A DNA stretch of 64,000 bases from Peromyscus leucopus (GCF_004664715.2 NC_051082.1:4851078-4915077); one strand, 5' to 3'; positions 10,553 to 60,597 are shown, counted from the first letter of the stretch. A program made the numbers and translations. The notes: a model not told the origin generated them from the letters alone.

Positions 10553-10670
10553 AACGTTGAAAGCTTTGCGCTGCCACTTACTAGTTGTATAACCCAGACT
10601 AAGTGGGGGGCAAGACTTGATCTTCTCACAGTGTTGCTGCCCTTATTAGGTGAGGCACTTAGAGGACACT
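10553..10670 (+). repeat. MIR-like element
   Basis: 'GCTGCCACTTACTAGTTGTA' matches the MIR core; the remainder is diverged. Confidence 0.5.
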
Positions 10671-10904
10671 AGGCTTATTTTCCCTTCCAGATCTGAATTC
10701 TTACCAACTTAGTGTTTTCTAATCTTCCTACCTGTGTAACACTTATTTCCCAAACCAGATTCCAAGTTTTGTAAGGACAATGTAGTAGGGCTTCCTTAGA
10801 TCTGATGAACTTCCAAATGCCGGTCATTAATAAGTCCCTATTTATTCCTAATCTCAATACTGCAGTGACTAAATTAAGGTTCAAAATGGCAGATGTTCCA
10901 TGCA

Positions 10905-11050
10905 ATCCTTTAGCAACCCTGAGATTGAGTATTGTTATTATCCTCAGGAGATGGGGGCCTAGAGTACTTAAGTGCCTGTGAAATGAGAGGTGGAATCAGG
11001 ACTAGAAAGGTCTGAGGGTCATTTTCTCGGATCTGAGGCCTTTCCTGTTC
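10905..11050 (-). repeat. MIR element
   Basis: Reversed MIR pattern: 'TATTGTTATTATCCTCAGGA', then a GGGCCTAGAG-TACTTAAGTG segment and 'GTGGAATCAGGACTAG'. Confidence 0.6.
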
Positions 11051-11395
11051 CGGTCTTTGCTGTGTTTCTCTGTGGCTTTCAGGGCAATGAGAACGTAGTA
11101 GTTGTGCATCTTGATTCATGAACTATGCAGGTGGAGGGGCTACAGGAAGAATGAGGAAAACCACAAAGCTTAGATTATTGTGCAGTGTAAACAGAAGCCA
11201 GTGTGTGAGATTTTTGTGGGCCTAGTCCCAAGAAAGAGATCAGATCCTGCGAGGTCCCTGGGAGAAGTGAAAGCTCTGAGGTCGTCATGGATGCTGGGTA
11301 CAGTTTGCATGCAGTCATTTGTTTTTCCTCTGGGAGGGGGCTCCTGCTCCTGCTTCCCTGTCCTGCCTACTGCTAGGGATCTCTTGATTCGTTGT

Positions 11396-11577
11396 TTTTA
11401 AATTTTATTTTAGGTGTGTAAGTGTTTTGCTTGTGTGTGTGTGTGTATGTGCATGCCCATGACCAGAAGAGGGCATTGGATGTTCTAGAACTGTGGGTGC
11501 TAGAAACCAAACCCTGGTTCTCTGCAAGAAGAGCCAGCACTCATAGCCACTGAGCCATCTCTGAAGCCACTAGTCGG
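11396..11577 (-). repeat. B2/B3-type SINE
   Basis: Reversed tRNA-derived rodent SINE: 'CCAGAAGAGGGCATTGGAT', 'GTGGGTGCTAGAAACCAAA', 'CACTGAGCCATCTCTGAAGC'. It contains a short (GT)n. Confidence 0.8.
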
Positions 11578-11774
11578 GCCATCTTAATGAGAGGACTTGG
11601 TGGTGTAGTCATGCCTTGAGCCCTGCTCATACCTCTCAGGAGCTTGACTGTTCACAGTTTAAACAATAGGCCCAGGGGTTCAGGGTCCCAAGTACTGGGC
11701 CTCGAAAATCCTAGTTCATTTGAGGATAGGGAAACAGCTTAATGGAGTGGTTGGTGCAGATGGGAAGATTAATA

Positions 11775-11965
11775 ACAGACAGGCTGGAGAGAGATCAGAG
11801 GTTGAGAGCACTTGCTGCTCTTGCAGAGCACCCAAGTTCAATTCCCACTTGACAAGGCTCACCTGTCCCTCCAGCTCCAGGGGATCTGACACCCTCTGTC
11901 GGCCCTCCTGGGCACTGCACTCACACCCTCACAGACACACAGTTGGAAATAATGTCAAAAAAGGA
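11775..11965 (+). repeat. B2/B3-type SINE
   Basis: 'GGCTGGAGAGAGATCAGAGG' and 'CCAAGTTCAATTCCC' (a B box) followed by a CA-rich 3' part. Confidence 0.7.
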
Positions 11966-12535
11966 GAACCCTTTTGTGTCGGTAAAGGCAACACCTCCCG
12001 TAGGCTTCGTCACTGCTCTGTTAGTAGCTCGGTAGAACCGTGGTACACACGTGACGGTTCTCATGACAGGCGTCAAAGCTGATTATCAAAGGCAGAAGAC
12101 GCTGAGACTCCCTGCCGGCAGGGTTGACAGAGCGGGCGGGGGCGGGGGCATTGGTGCCAGCTCTGTCTGTGTGACTCAGGCCCATATGCCTCTTCCTGTG
12201 AAAAGGAGGGGCTCCCCATAATCCCACTACTTAAAATGGCCACTTTGATTTGTTTTTGGCCCTTCACTTTTACCACGCTGGAGAGCAAACCTGAGATCTC
12301 AACCGTGTTTCCCTACAGTGTGTTCTCCATGCGTGCACATTCACTTGGCCTTTTCCCTGAGACGTGGAATCCTGTTGTCTCACAGAGAGCCTGTTTTTTT
12401 CACTTCTACGACATGAACACTTTTCCAGAGCATTGAAAAAGTGTAAAGATTAATTACTTTTTAACATTGTGTTACCTCTTGGAGTTACTTTTGTAATGTG
12501 ACTTTAACTAAGAGGATTTAGAGGGTTGCTCTTAA

Positions 12536-12718
12536 TAATTTAGTTTTATGTGCATTGGTGTTTTGCCTGCATGTATGTCTGTATGAAGGTGTTGGATCCT
12601 CTGGAACTGGAGTAACAGAAGTTGTGAGCTGCTATGTGGGTATTGGGAATTGAACTGGGGTCCTCTGGAAGAGTAGCCAGTGCTCTTAACTGCTGAGCCA
12701 TCTCTCCAACCCCTAGGT
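12536..12718 (-). repeat. B2/B3-type SINE
   Basis: 'GGTGTTGGATCCTCTGGAAC', 'GGGAATTGAACTGGGGTCC' and 'TGCTGAGCCATCTCTCCAAC' in reverse orientation. Confidence 0.85.
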
Positions 12719-12815
12719 GGTTTTTAAAATCAACCACAGTATATTACTTACACTCAGTAACATTGGGATGTCACACCTACAAAACAGTACTAATTCTGAA
12801 TTTTTCCTACGCCAG

Positions 12816-12897
12816 AAAACCAACTCCTCTGAAGCCAGAAGCTGTGCAAGGTCATCCATGGTCACCTAGCATCTCCGTTGTACAGGCGGGTCCTCAG
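12816..12897 (+). other. Candidate second non-coding UBE3B exon
   Basis: A pyrimidine-rich acceptor, TTTTTCCTACGCCAG, precedes an 82-nt segment ending CCTCAG|GTGAGC, a good donor. It carries a four-codon ATG ORF. Part of it resembles an old MIR. Supported only by splice motifs and location. Confidence 0.2.
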
Positions 12898-13639
12898 GTG
12901 AGCTCGCTCTCCAGGCCTGGCAGAAGAGGGAATAGTTAGGAACATGGCTACCTCTCTAGTTCTAGCTTTTCTGTCCCTGTGGTTAGCAGACTACGTAGGT
13001 CTGTTTCGGGAGTTGCTGATGGGACTGGCTGGTGGTAGTGTGTTTGACTAACCTGCACAAAACAGCGTTTCCTTGAGTATTGCTGATGATAACCTAGTAC
13101 CTTGGCAAATCCCTGGTGTCATTTGACAAGTGTGAGTCAGGTGAGGACGGGGTTAGAGGTCCCTGGATATGTTCACGGGGCAGGAGTCTAGTTTCACCTT
13201 TTATTCGTTGCGTGTTTCCAAGTGGCTGCTGCTTTGAGTGAATTAACCTGGTGAGAGATGCTTTTCCAAGACTCTGCATTTTCGCCTGAGTCACATTCGT
13301 CTTTTGGTCGGCTAGGTTGATGATGCCGTGTTGTGGGATAGCTAAAGAGATCGCCCAGTTAGGAGGCTCAGTGGATAAATGCTTTGTCCATTTGGCTGTC
13401 AGTCAAAGCCACCCACTTGGAGCAAAAAGCAATTTCTAGTGATCCTGTACTGTTCAATGTCACCTCTGCCCTGCACAGCACCTGTCAGTGAAGAGGAGAA
13501 GGTCCCTGTGTGGCCTGGCCGCAGAGCGTGTGATGTGTAACGTCCCCCGTCCAGATTAAATGGGCTGTCATGGCTGCTGGAAACCTGGTCGGTGGAAAAA
13601 GTCCTTGCCATGTAAACATGAGGTCCAGAATTCAGGCCC

Positions 13640-13880
13640 CCGGAATCCACCTGTGCTGGGCAGGTGTGGCACCTGAATGTGATCTCAGCACTTCAGAGGC
13701 AGAGATGGGGTCCCCGAGGCCCCTTCAGCATAGGTAGACCCGCTGATTTGTGAGCAGTGGGCTCAAGTGGGGAACCCTCCCTTCACAAACAGTGGAGAGC
13801 GATGGAGGAAGACACGGCATACATCAACTTCAGCCTCCACGTGCATATGCACACGCTACACCCACTCGTGTGGAACACAA
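13640..13880 (+). repeat. Composite tRNA/B1-type SINE
   Basis: 'GAGGTCCAGAATTCAGGCC', 'GATCTCAGCACTTCAGAGGC' and 'GGAAGACACGGCATACATCA' form a composite rodent SINE with a CA-rich end. Confidence 0.6.
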
Positions 13881-13924
13881 CACACACAAGCAAGAACCAA
13901 ACAAAAATGACTTCTTAAAGAAGA

Positions 13925-14112
13925 CCTTGGGGCCTGCAGTGTGGCCCAGTGGGTACAAAGGTGCCTGCTGACCAGCCTGACCTTTGAGTTTGATCCCTGG
14001 AGGCAGGAGATGACTGAGTCTTGCATGTTCTCTAACCTCCATACACATTCCCTCCATGTATATACACACATGTGCATACACACACACACACACAAAATGT
14101 AAGTTTTAAATG
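13925..14112 (+). repeat. tRNA-derived SINE with CA tail
   Basis: 'CAGTGTGGCCCAGTGGGTAC', then 'TTTGAGTTTGATCCCTGG' (B box), 'CTAACCTCCATACACATTCC', ending in (CA)n. Confidence 0.7.
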
Positions 14113-14329
14113 TACTTTTTAAAGATTTATCATTTTATATATGTTTTGCTTGAATGTGTGTATGTGCATCATGAGTGTACAGCACTTTTATGGCCAGAAG
14201 AGGGCATCAGATCTCTGTAATTAGAGTTACAGGTGATTGTGAGCTACCATGTGGCTGCTGGGAGCTGAACCTGGGTCTTCTGCAAGAGCAACAAGTGCTC
14301 CTAACCCCTGAGACATCTCTTCAGCCTCA
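14113..14329 (-). repeat. B2/B3-type SINE
   Basis: Reversed element: 'GGCCAGAAGAGGGCATCAGA', 'GAGCTACCATGTGGCTGCTG', 'CCTGAGACATCTCTTCAGCC'. Confidence 0.85.
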
Positions 14330-14410
14330 ATAAATGTAAAGAAAGATTTTTGGGTGCCAAGGTATCTCAAGGATAGAGATGCAAGTGTCTCAGTGGTAAA
14401 GGACCAGGGT

Positions 14411-15211
14411 AGTGTGCAGGTGGACAGGGGTGGATGTACAGGTGAGACAGGGGTGGATATGTACAGGTGGACAGGGGTGGATGTACAGGTGGACTGGGGT
14501 GGATGTACAGGTGGACGGGGTAGTGTACAGTACGTGATGACAGGTGGACTGGGGTAGTGGATGAAGGTGGACAGGTGGACAGGGGTGGATGTACAGGTGG
14601 ACATGGGGTGGATGTACAGGTGGACAGGGGTGGATGTACAGGTGGACTGGGGTGGATGTACAGGTGGACAGGGGTGGATGTACAGGTGGACGGGTAGGGT
14701 GCAGGTGGACAGGGGTAGATGTACACGTGGACAGGGGTAGGGTACAGGTGGACAGGGGTGATGACAGGTGGATGTACAGGTGGACAGGGGTGGATGTACA
14801 GGTGGACAGGGGTGGATGTACAGTGGACAGGGGTAGGGTACAGGTGGACAGGGGTGGATGTACAGGTGGACAGGGGTGGATGTACAGGTGGACAGGGGTA
14901 GAGGTGCAGGTGGACAGGGGTGGATGTACAGGTGGACAGGGGTAGGGTGACAGGTGGACAGGGGTGGATGTACAGGTGGACAGGGGTAGGGGCAGGGGTG
15001 GAGGGTGGACAGGTGGACAGGGGTGTGCAGTGGACAGGGTGTGACAGGTGGACAGGGGTGGAGTGCAGGTGGACTGGGTGGATGTACAGGTGGACAGAGG
15101 TGGATGTACAGGTGGACAGGGGTGGATGGACAGGTGGACAGGGGTGGATGGACAGGTGGACAGGGGTGGAGTTGCAGGTGGACGGGGTAGATGTACAGGT
15201 GGACAGGGGTG
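14411..15211 (+). repeat. 22-bp minisatellite (VNTR), about 36 copies, inside a SINE
   Basis: The unit is GTACAGGTGGAC followed by AGGGGTGGAT (22 bp), repeated for about 800 bp with single-base changes and shortened units. Each unit carries G runs on the plus strand, which is the UBE3B sense strand. The flanks look like the two halves of one tRNA-derived SINE: an A-box-like TCTCAGTGGTAAAGG at 14388-14402 and a B-box-like GATTTCAAGCC at 15236-15246. The array seems to have grown between them. The unit length is not a multiple of 3, so the long open frames on both strands are repeat artefacts. Confidence 0.9.
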
Positions 15212-15329
15212 CTTGCTTTGCAGATCTAATGGCCTGATTTCAAGCCCCAAAACCCATGTAAAAAAATTGATTCCTCAGATTGTTTTCTGATCTCTACACA
15301 TGCACAATGACATGCTTGTTCACACAAAC

Positions 15330-15357
15330 ACACTGCGCGTGCATGCGCACACGCTTG

Positions 15358-15391
<34 letters not shown>
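15330..15391 (+). repeat. Alternating purine-pyrimidine tract, CG-rich then (CA)n
   Basis: TGCGCGTGCATGCGCACACG is followed by CTTGCGCGCGC and then about 30 bp of CA. Almost every step alternates, which favours Z-DNA. Confidence 0.75.
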
Positions 15392-15392
<1 letters not shown>

Positions 15393-15404
15393 TGATAACT
15401 TTTT

Positions 15405-15572
15405 AAAATGGCCAACAAGTTGGCTCAGCAGGTGAGGGCCTCTGCCAGCCTGGCAGTCCGAGTCCCATAATTTGTCCTCTGACCTTCACACGGGCATGAC
15501 GGGCATGCGCTGTGGCACTGTATATGTGCATACACATACATACATGTTCCTTCATTCTTGCTGAAATACAAT
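15405..15572 (+). repeat. B2/B3-type SINE
   Basis: 'TTGGCTCAGCAGGTGAGGGC', 'CAGTCCGAGTCCCATAATTT' and 'CCTCTGACCTTCACACGGGC' with an ACATAC-rich tail. Confidence 0.65.
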
Positions 15573-16090
15573 GTAACTACACATTGTTAAATAATCATCT
15601 TTTCAAAAGCCCTCTTCCCACGTGTAGCTGGGCACAGCAGGCACCAGTAAACACGTGTTGCGTGGATGGGTGACCACAGCGAAGACAACATAAGCTCCTT
15701 CCCTGCATATGGAAGGAGGTGGTTCACTGCCTTCTCAGTGTGGGCAGTGCAGCGGAGGAGGCACATGTCGGGGATCTTTGACACATGCTTAACCGGTGCT
15801 CTCCGGATGGGGCTGACTCATGCTCTGTGCACTCTTCAGACTTGCTCTCCACCAAGCACTGCCCTTTCCCCGAAGGAAATGGAATCCTCGGCACAGCTGT
15901 GCAGTCTGGTCTCTGGGGGTGACGTGACAGGAGCTGGTAGGGAGTTGAGACTTGGGTCAGGAGACCATGAGCTCTGTGGGGGGATGGAGGCTGCTGAACG
16001 CCGCCACCCAGGTGCCCCTGCCCTCGCATGCACAGGTGACCCACACCAGCGCCTCTCCTGTCCCCGCAGGGTTCGTGCTGGTTTGCAAAC

Positions 16091-54980
<38,890 letters not shown>

Positions 54981-56615
54981 CCCGGCCCGGTCTCCCCCAC
55001 CTGCCCTCCAGAGCACCCAGACTCCAGAGCCCTTCCGCTCCTGGAGGCAGCCTGCTCCCAGGAGGGTGGCAGCTTGCTGGAGCCCTCAGACCCTCTCAAT
55101 AGCCATGAGATGCCCAAATTCGGATGCAGCAGCACAGTGCACTCAGTGTGTTGGGGAGTGTTGTGGAAAATAAGCCCCCGGTCGTCCCCCCACCCCACCC
55201 CACCCCGTGCTCCCTCTTCCTGCCTTCTGGGGCCTGAAGCCTGGGCCTAGCGATCACAGAGGAGCTCCCGGAGTTCTGTGAGGCTTTTCTTCCTTTGCCC
55301 TCTGACTACACAAAGCCTGTGCCTGTGAGCTCCTCCTTCCGTTCTGAAAACTCAGGTAAGGCCTCGCCAAGCCTCTATGCACGCCAGAGTCCCCTGCCTC
55401 TCCCCTGTCCACAGCAGCCTCTTCCCGGGCAGTCAAACCCAGCTTCTGCCGGGGAGGCTGCTGAGCACAGTTGAGGGTCTCTCTTACAGGGGAGCAGGTG
55501 TTCCACACCACAGCCCTCCCTCCCAAGTCCTCAGCAGGCCACACTGTCAGGGAACCCTTGCCGTCAGCCCCGGGCCTGTTCCATGGTGTCCGAGCTTGGG
55601 AGAGAACCCCTCACCCTGGAGAGCAGCCCCATCTCTGGGGTACCCAGAACCTACGGCTGTGTGTCTGCCCTCCTCGTTACCTTAGGGAGAAACACGAGCG
55701 CCTATGGTGCCCAGCCATCTGTCTGGGCAGTGCTTTATTCCAGGGACTGCCAGGCCCGTCCCTGCACAGGAGTCTATTGCACTGAGCGGCCCAGGAGGCC
55801 GAGGTGTACCCACACACCCTCACCAGCTCTGTTGGCGCCGCTCTCTCTGCTTTGTTTCGGATTCACTCTGTCGTCCCTCCCTCTGTGCTCCTGGGCCCTC
55901 CTTCCCCCTTCCCCCTAAGAACCTTCTCCAGGTTCAGGATGTGGAGGCAGAGGCGCTGGCCTTAGTGATCTGGTAACCACTCTGTGTCTCTTGTCTCATC
56001 ACGTTCTTGCATCCCTCCACCCTGGTGGAGGCCAGGAGTCCTGGTCCCTCCTCCACCCTGTGGAGCCGGCTTAGGACTAGAGCACTCGAAGCAAGGAAAT
56101 GCCTTCCATCGGGACACTGTGGGAAAGTGGGCACACCCTGTCCCACTTCGGCAGGAAGCTGTGGCCGGGGGCCTGGGGAAGGTCCCTGGGCTTCTGGAGA
56201 GCGGCGCCAGCGTCACTTGGATGGAAGGATGGCAAGGTCCTTGGAAGATGTCTGCAGCCATCTGGGTGTGTGCTCAGCTTCCCACAGACTCCTGGGCCCT
56301 GCGCACAGCCTGTGCGGATAACACGAAGCCTGAGAGTTACAGCGGGGACGTGGACAGGGGGGAGAGCGGCTTCTGAACACCAGTGTCAACTTGACCTGCT
56401 TGGTTTCTGACCTAGGGTTGTCTGTAGTTCACTTCAGGCCTGCTTTCCCGCAGGTACAACATCACACCATCCAAGCACCAAGTCTGTCACAGCCGGGTTT
56501 CACTGGCGCCCCATTGGCTCTTGGTGGCTTCCAAAAAGGAGTGGGTACTGTTTTTGTAGGTAACTTGTGGACTCAAGACGTGTCAGGGCTTTAATAAATT
56601 TGTACTTGAGCATTT
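54981..56615 (+). other. UBE3B: UBE3B 3' UTR
   Basis: About 1.63 kb runs from the stop to the first canonical poly(A) signal, with no recognised SINE. It contains a short CCCCA repeat (about 55188-55207). Open frames here show no family resemblance. The end is inferred from the signal and the following GT-rich sequence. Confidence 0.7.
56593..56598 (+). terminator. UBE3B: UBE3B polyadenylation signal AATAAA
   Basis: AATAAA within TTTAATAAATTTGT. Cleavage is likely around 56610-56620, followed by the GT-rich stretch TTTGGTGCCTGTTCTGGTT. It is the first canonical signal after the stop codon. Confidence 0.75.
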
Positions 56616-57639
56616 GGTGCCTGTTCTGGTTCGTACTCAGCCCTGTGCCTGGACGGCTCAGATCACCGTCCCACACCCCCACAGTACCAAAAAGACAAGA
56701 GTGCTTTGACAGACATCCTGGCTTCAGAGCTGAGTTAGGAGAGCTGGGCAGTTGTCACACGTGCCCAATTTTGGTTTTGGAAGTGAAATGTCAGGGACAC
56801 ATCCCTAGAGCCAGTCTCCCTCTGCCCGCTTCCTGCAGGTGGTGGAACCAGGATTGCAAGCATAGCTTTGAAGTGCCTGATTTACATGGTGCCTGCAAAT
56901 GCCAGCTTGTTTGATGGGGAGAGACCAGGTAACTCAGACATGTCTCTTGCTTAGGACATCTCTGGGACCCCAGGGTCCCCACTAACAGAAAAATACTGCA
57001 AAGCCCCAAAGACACACGACCTGCCTGCAGGGTGATACACACCCACCTGAAACCAAAGCCCGGCCCTGGCGTAGTGTTTGGAGCTGAGGTCGGTGTGAAC
57101 GGCTGGCTGGCTTGTTTATCAGGGAGGCGAGCAGGATTGTTTGCTGTGCTGGCAGGACCTGTGCGTGCTTACGAACGAACGAACATTTAGGTGAGGTCGG
57201 CAACACCCTGGCCTCCTGTCGTCCTTCAGCTGTGCAGCCAGGCGTGGAGATTGGGCAGACACGGGGTCCCCCTGTGTTTGGTCCATGTCTGGATCCAGTG
57301 CACCTGAGATTGGGGTGTACTATGTGCCTGGGCTGCCTGAGCGCTGTGATCACCGGTTCCTGTCACCACACCTCACTGGAACCTTAAATTGCTCAGACTG
57401 GCTGTGGGACTATGGAAAGAGGTCCATTGCATGGGCTGGGGAGTCAGGCCCCTGACTGAGTCCTGTGAGCCCAGTTCCATGCCCATTTCTGTCTGGGAGA
57501 CTTTGGAGTTTGAATCCTATGTACTGATAATCGGTGTGGTGATAGCCGTCCGGGGACTGGGCCTGGCTCAGGATTAGCTTCTAGATGGCAGTCTACTTCC
57601 TGCTTCTCCAGGCAGAGCCACCGCACACCCCAATAACCC

Positions 57640-57745
57640 CAAAACCTGGGAGCCTGAGACAGGAAGATTTAAAGGTTCAAGGCCAGCCTGGGATAAACAG
57701 CAGTTGGACTCAAATCACACACACACACACACACACACACAAACC
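57640..57745 (+). repeat. B1-like fragment with CA tail
   Basis: 'GGGAGCCTGAGACAGGAAGA' and 'GGTTCAAGGCCAGCCTGGGA', then (CA)n at about 57717-57741. Confidence 0.6.
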
Positions 57746-58234
57746 AACCCAAGAAGTCAGGACTACCCACCAGCCCGATGAGGCACTCTGACCAAGCTTC
57801 CAGAGTGACTTCTGTCCCTCACAGAGCGGTCACTGGGTAAAGGTCACCTGCCATTTCTTCGCACAGATGGGTGACTCCTCCGTGTGGCTAGTGCCTCCCC
57901 AAGAAATGCTTCAGCCAGGGTCTGGCCCAAGGTGTGTTTGCACACCTGAGGTGTTTGCATGCTTGTGTATCTCCAGGAACTGGGCTATGCCTCCCACACC
58001 AATGTTGAAACAATGTTGCATCAGGACTTAGGACAGACAGGCCAGCAGTCCCCAGCCCTTGGCACACGGGTCCTACTGAAATAATTTCCTCATTGTGGTC
58101 ATGACAGCCAACGCTGATGACGAGCATATGTGTAACAGATGGAGTAGTCCGGGAGCCTGGACGGAGGACATAACTATCCATCCAGGGCCAAGAGCATCCT
58201 GCCACAGGGCTCATATCCCAACTAGGGCTCATGT

Positions 58235-58288
58235 CCAGGGGCCAGGGCCAGGGCAGGGCCAGGGCCAGGGCAGGGGCAGGGCCAGGGC
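58235..58288 (+). repeat. CCAGGG-type simple repeat, left array
   Basis: About 54 bp of GGCCAGGGCCAGGGCAGGGC-like units directly beside the receptor retrocopy fragment. Confidence 0.9.
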
Positions 58289-58295
58289 TGACGAA

Positions 58296-58717
58296 CACAG
58301 ACTTGAGTGTGATCACTTCCCCCCTCATTGAACAGAGCAAATCTGTCATAACTTATCTCAGAGGAACACTTGAGTCTCAGGTTCTCTCCAGGACAGGGTC
58401 ATCAACGTGGACTTCCTTGATAGCCCTGAGACGTGTATCTCCAGAGAGTTACTGGCCTCTGACTACACATTTGAGGTATTTGTATAGTTTCCATAACATT
58501 GTAAGCGCCCATGTGTAATGGATGTCACAAGGATCACAGGAAACAGAGCCTGGGACTGTCCAGTGTGTAATAACTGTGCCTTTTGGTACCTGGAGAACTT
58601 CAGATCTGCACCAGTCAAAATGAACCCATCATATCCTTTTGATGAGATACATTGAAGGGTCATATTCCCACCTGAGGTCACCACAGGGCTGGGCAAAGCT
58701 GACAGAGTAGGTTTGCC
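58296..58717 (-). pseudogene. PIR/LILR-type immunoglobulin receptor retrocopy fragment
   Basis: The minus strand encodes the end-to-end remains of two extracellular Ig domains of the paired immunoglobulin-like receptor/LILR family. Domain A runs from KPTLSALPSPVVTSGGN through the Cys in LQC, GYDGFIL, and the second Cys in LQCYG. It is followed directly by LEIHVSGLSRK, the link to domain B, with no intron, although each such domain is one exon in these genes. A stop interrupts the linker, and a small deletion shifts frame before the LKCSSEISYDRFALF-type segment of domain B. It then breaks off. No signal peptide, membrane or tail segment is present. The fused exons indicate a processed copy; a short non-retro duplication is less likely. 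Confidence 0.75.
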
Positions 58718-58718
58718 T

Positions 58719-58754
58719 GCCAGGGCCAGGCCAGGGCCAGGCCAGGGCCAGGCC
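58719..58754 (+). repeat. CCAGGG-type simple repeat, right array
   Basis: About 36 bp of GCCAGGGCCAGGCCAGGGCC-like units abut the other end of the receptor fragment, in the same orientation as the left array. Confidence 0.9.
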
Positions 58755-60397
58755 TTGCTCAGAAAGGCTCAGAAAGGAAGTGTTCATATGTCCACCCAGG
58801 CCAGAGTTTTCACCGTGGAGGTAGAAAGGGAAGGCCTGTGGCAGAGGCGAAAAGACCCAACATGTGAGGCATGGTGGCAGATGAAACACTATCTGCCCAA
58901 GGGCACGTGTGAGCACCACGCGCCACGTGGTGACTGCCAAGGCTGTCCGTCCTGCCCTGCCCACTCTCTGTTGAGGCTCTGCCAAGAGGACTGCTGTAAA
59001 TCCACCCAGGAATCTCAGGAACTGGGGTGGAGCCTGCCTCATCCTACCCATGTTTGGGGAGGTGAATTGGCTTGCATGAGATCACAACTCAAAAACACCT
59101 CAACTGAGAATCAGCCCCGGGCAGTGACTTGGTTGCCCTGGGCAGGGGCTGTGCTGTGTGGGGAGCCGGGGCTCAGGACTCAGTCTACCTTCCAAACTGG
59201 GAGTTTTGAAGCCAGTGGGGACAAGGCCAGACTCGGGAGAGAGGTCCCCAGGGAGGCAGGGGAGCGAAGCTGAGCCACGGGCAAGCGTGGCACTGCTTTG
59301 CCCACCAGCTAGCTGCCATCCCTAGGTACCAGCCAGGCATCTGCATCCACAATCCTTTGCTGGTAGGGGCTCCTGGGAACTCCACAACCTGCTCCCGCAC
59401 AGGACACTGTCCGGCGGAGGGGGTGTCCTCTGTATGTACTGTGGGGGCTTCCCTGTACAGTCTGCCGGATGGTTTTGTCACTGGCCCAGATGGCGCCAGA
59501 TGGGCTGAGCAGCTGGCAGGTATTCCAGCTGAGAGCTGGCCCAGGAAGCCAGACGGGCATTCACTCACCTAACAAATAGGTCCAGAAAACTCCGTGCCTC
59601 GGGCTGGGGCGGGTGTTGTTACAGCCATGAGCAATGTGGGCAACTGTCCCTACTCCAGGCAGCTTTAACTAATCCAAAGAAAGGAATGTGGCATTGCGTA
59701 CCCTGGTCACTCCAGCCAGTGTCCTGTGTCACCTATTCTGATGCCCACTTAACAGCTGGGAAAACTGAGGTTCGAAAACTGTCACCCTAGTATGCCAGGT
59801 CCGAACATCCCGAAGCCTTCACCAGGGCTGAGTGGGCAGAAAGGGGGGAGAGGCCTCTAGGCAAAGCTGAAGGGCCGCTCTGTCCCTTGTCCTGCTGTTT
59901 TTCCCTGGCCCCATCACCTTGCAAAGGCTGCTGGAAGCGGACACAGGTCACACCCGTGTTGAGAGTTCTGAAAGTGAGAATTCCGAGCTCTGGCTTCCCA
60001 AGTCCTGCAGACTCAGAGGAAGTGGCAGGCCACAGAGCAGCAGCTGGCCCCGGGTCCCAGCTGAAGGGACACACCAGACCTGAGAGGAGGGTGTCACCCA
60101 AGCAGCTGCCAACCGCCCACCTGACCCTCCAGTAAATTAAAGGAGCCACGCATCACTTTCTGGTGGGGATACCTTCTCAGAAACCTGCTCTCGGCTATTT
60201 TATCGCCGTTTGAACATCACAGAGTGCACTCAAAAAGCTATAATGTCGGCGGCCTGCCAATGTCATAGATGTGACTCTGCGTTGATCGAAACATCATTGT
60301 GCACTGTGAGCAGCATGGCTGTGCAGCCTTGGGTCATTGGCTCCTCCCTCCGAGGGGGGGGGAGTCTATCTATAATAATCACAGAATTAGTCCTGTT

Positions 60398-60547
60398 GCT
60401 GGGTGGTGGCAGCGGCGCACACCTTTAATCCCAGCACTCGGGAGGCAGAGCCAGGCGGATCTCTGTGAGTTCGAGGCCAGCCTGGGCTACCAAGTGAGTT
60501 CCAGGAAAGGCGCAAAGCTACACAGAGAAACCCTGTCTCGAAAAACC

Positions 60548-60579
<32 letters not shown>

Positions 60580-60597
60580 AAAAACAAAAACAAAAAA
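60398..60597 (+). repeat. B1 SINE, cricetid type, long A-tail
   Basis: 'CACACCTTTAATCCCAGCAC' to 'AACCCTGTCTCGAAAAACC' with an A-rich tail of about 50 bp. It is close to the copy at 1501. Confidence 0.92.

Larger units (their letters stand above)
9508..16069 (+). other. UBE3B: UBE3B intron 1 (approximate left end)
   Basis: The 6.5-kb first intron is rich in SINEs, MIRs and simple repeats, and holds the 22-bp minisatellite at 14411-15211. A candidate second non-coding exon lies at 12816-12897. No coding exon is seen. Listed repeats account for roughly half of it; 10.0-10.5, 11.0-11.4, 12.0-12.5 and 12.9-13.3 kb are ordinary unique sequence. Confidence 0.65.

Noticed and set aside
14390..15250. 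286-residue minus-strand open frame rich in Pro-Cys-Pro-Pro-Val-His, and Gly/Trp-rich plus-strand frames
   Set aside because: They are translations of the 22-bp minisatellite in different frames. The period is not a multiple of 3, and there is no codon bias, start context or family match.
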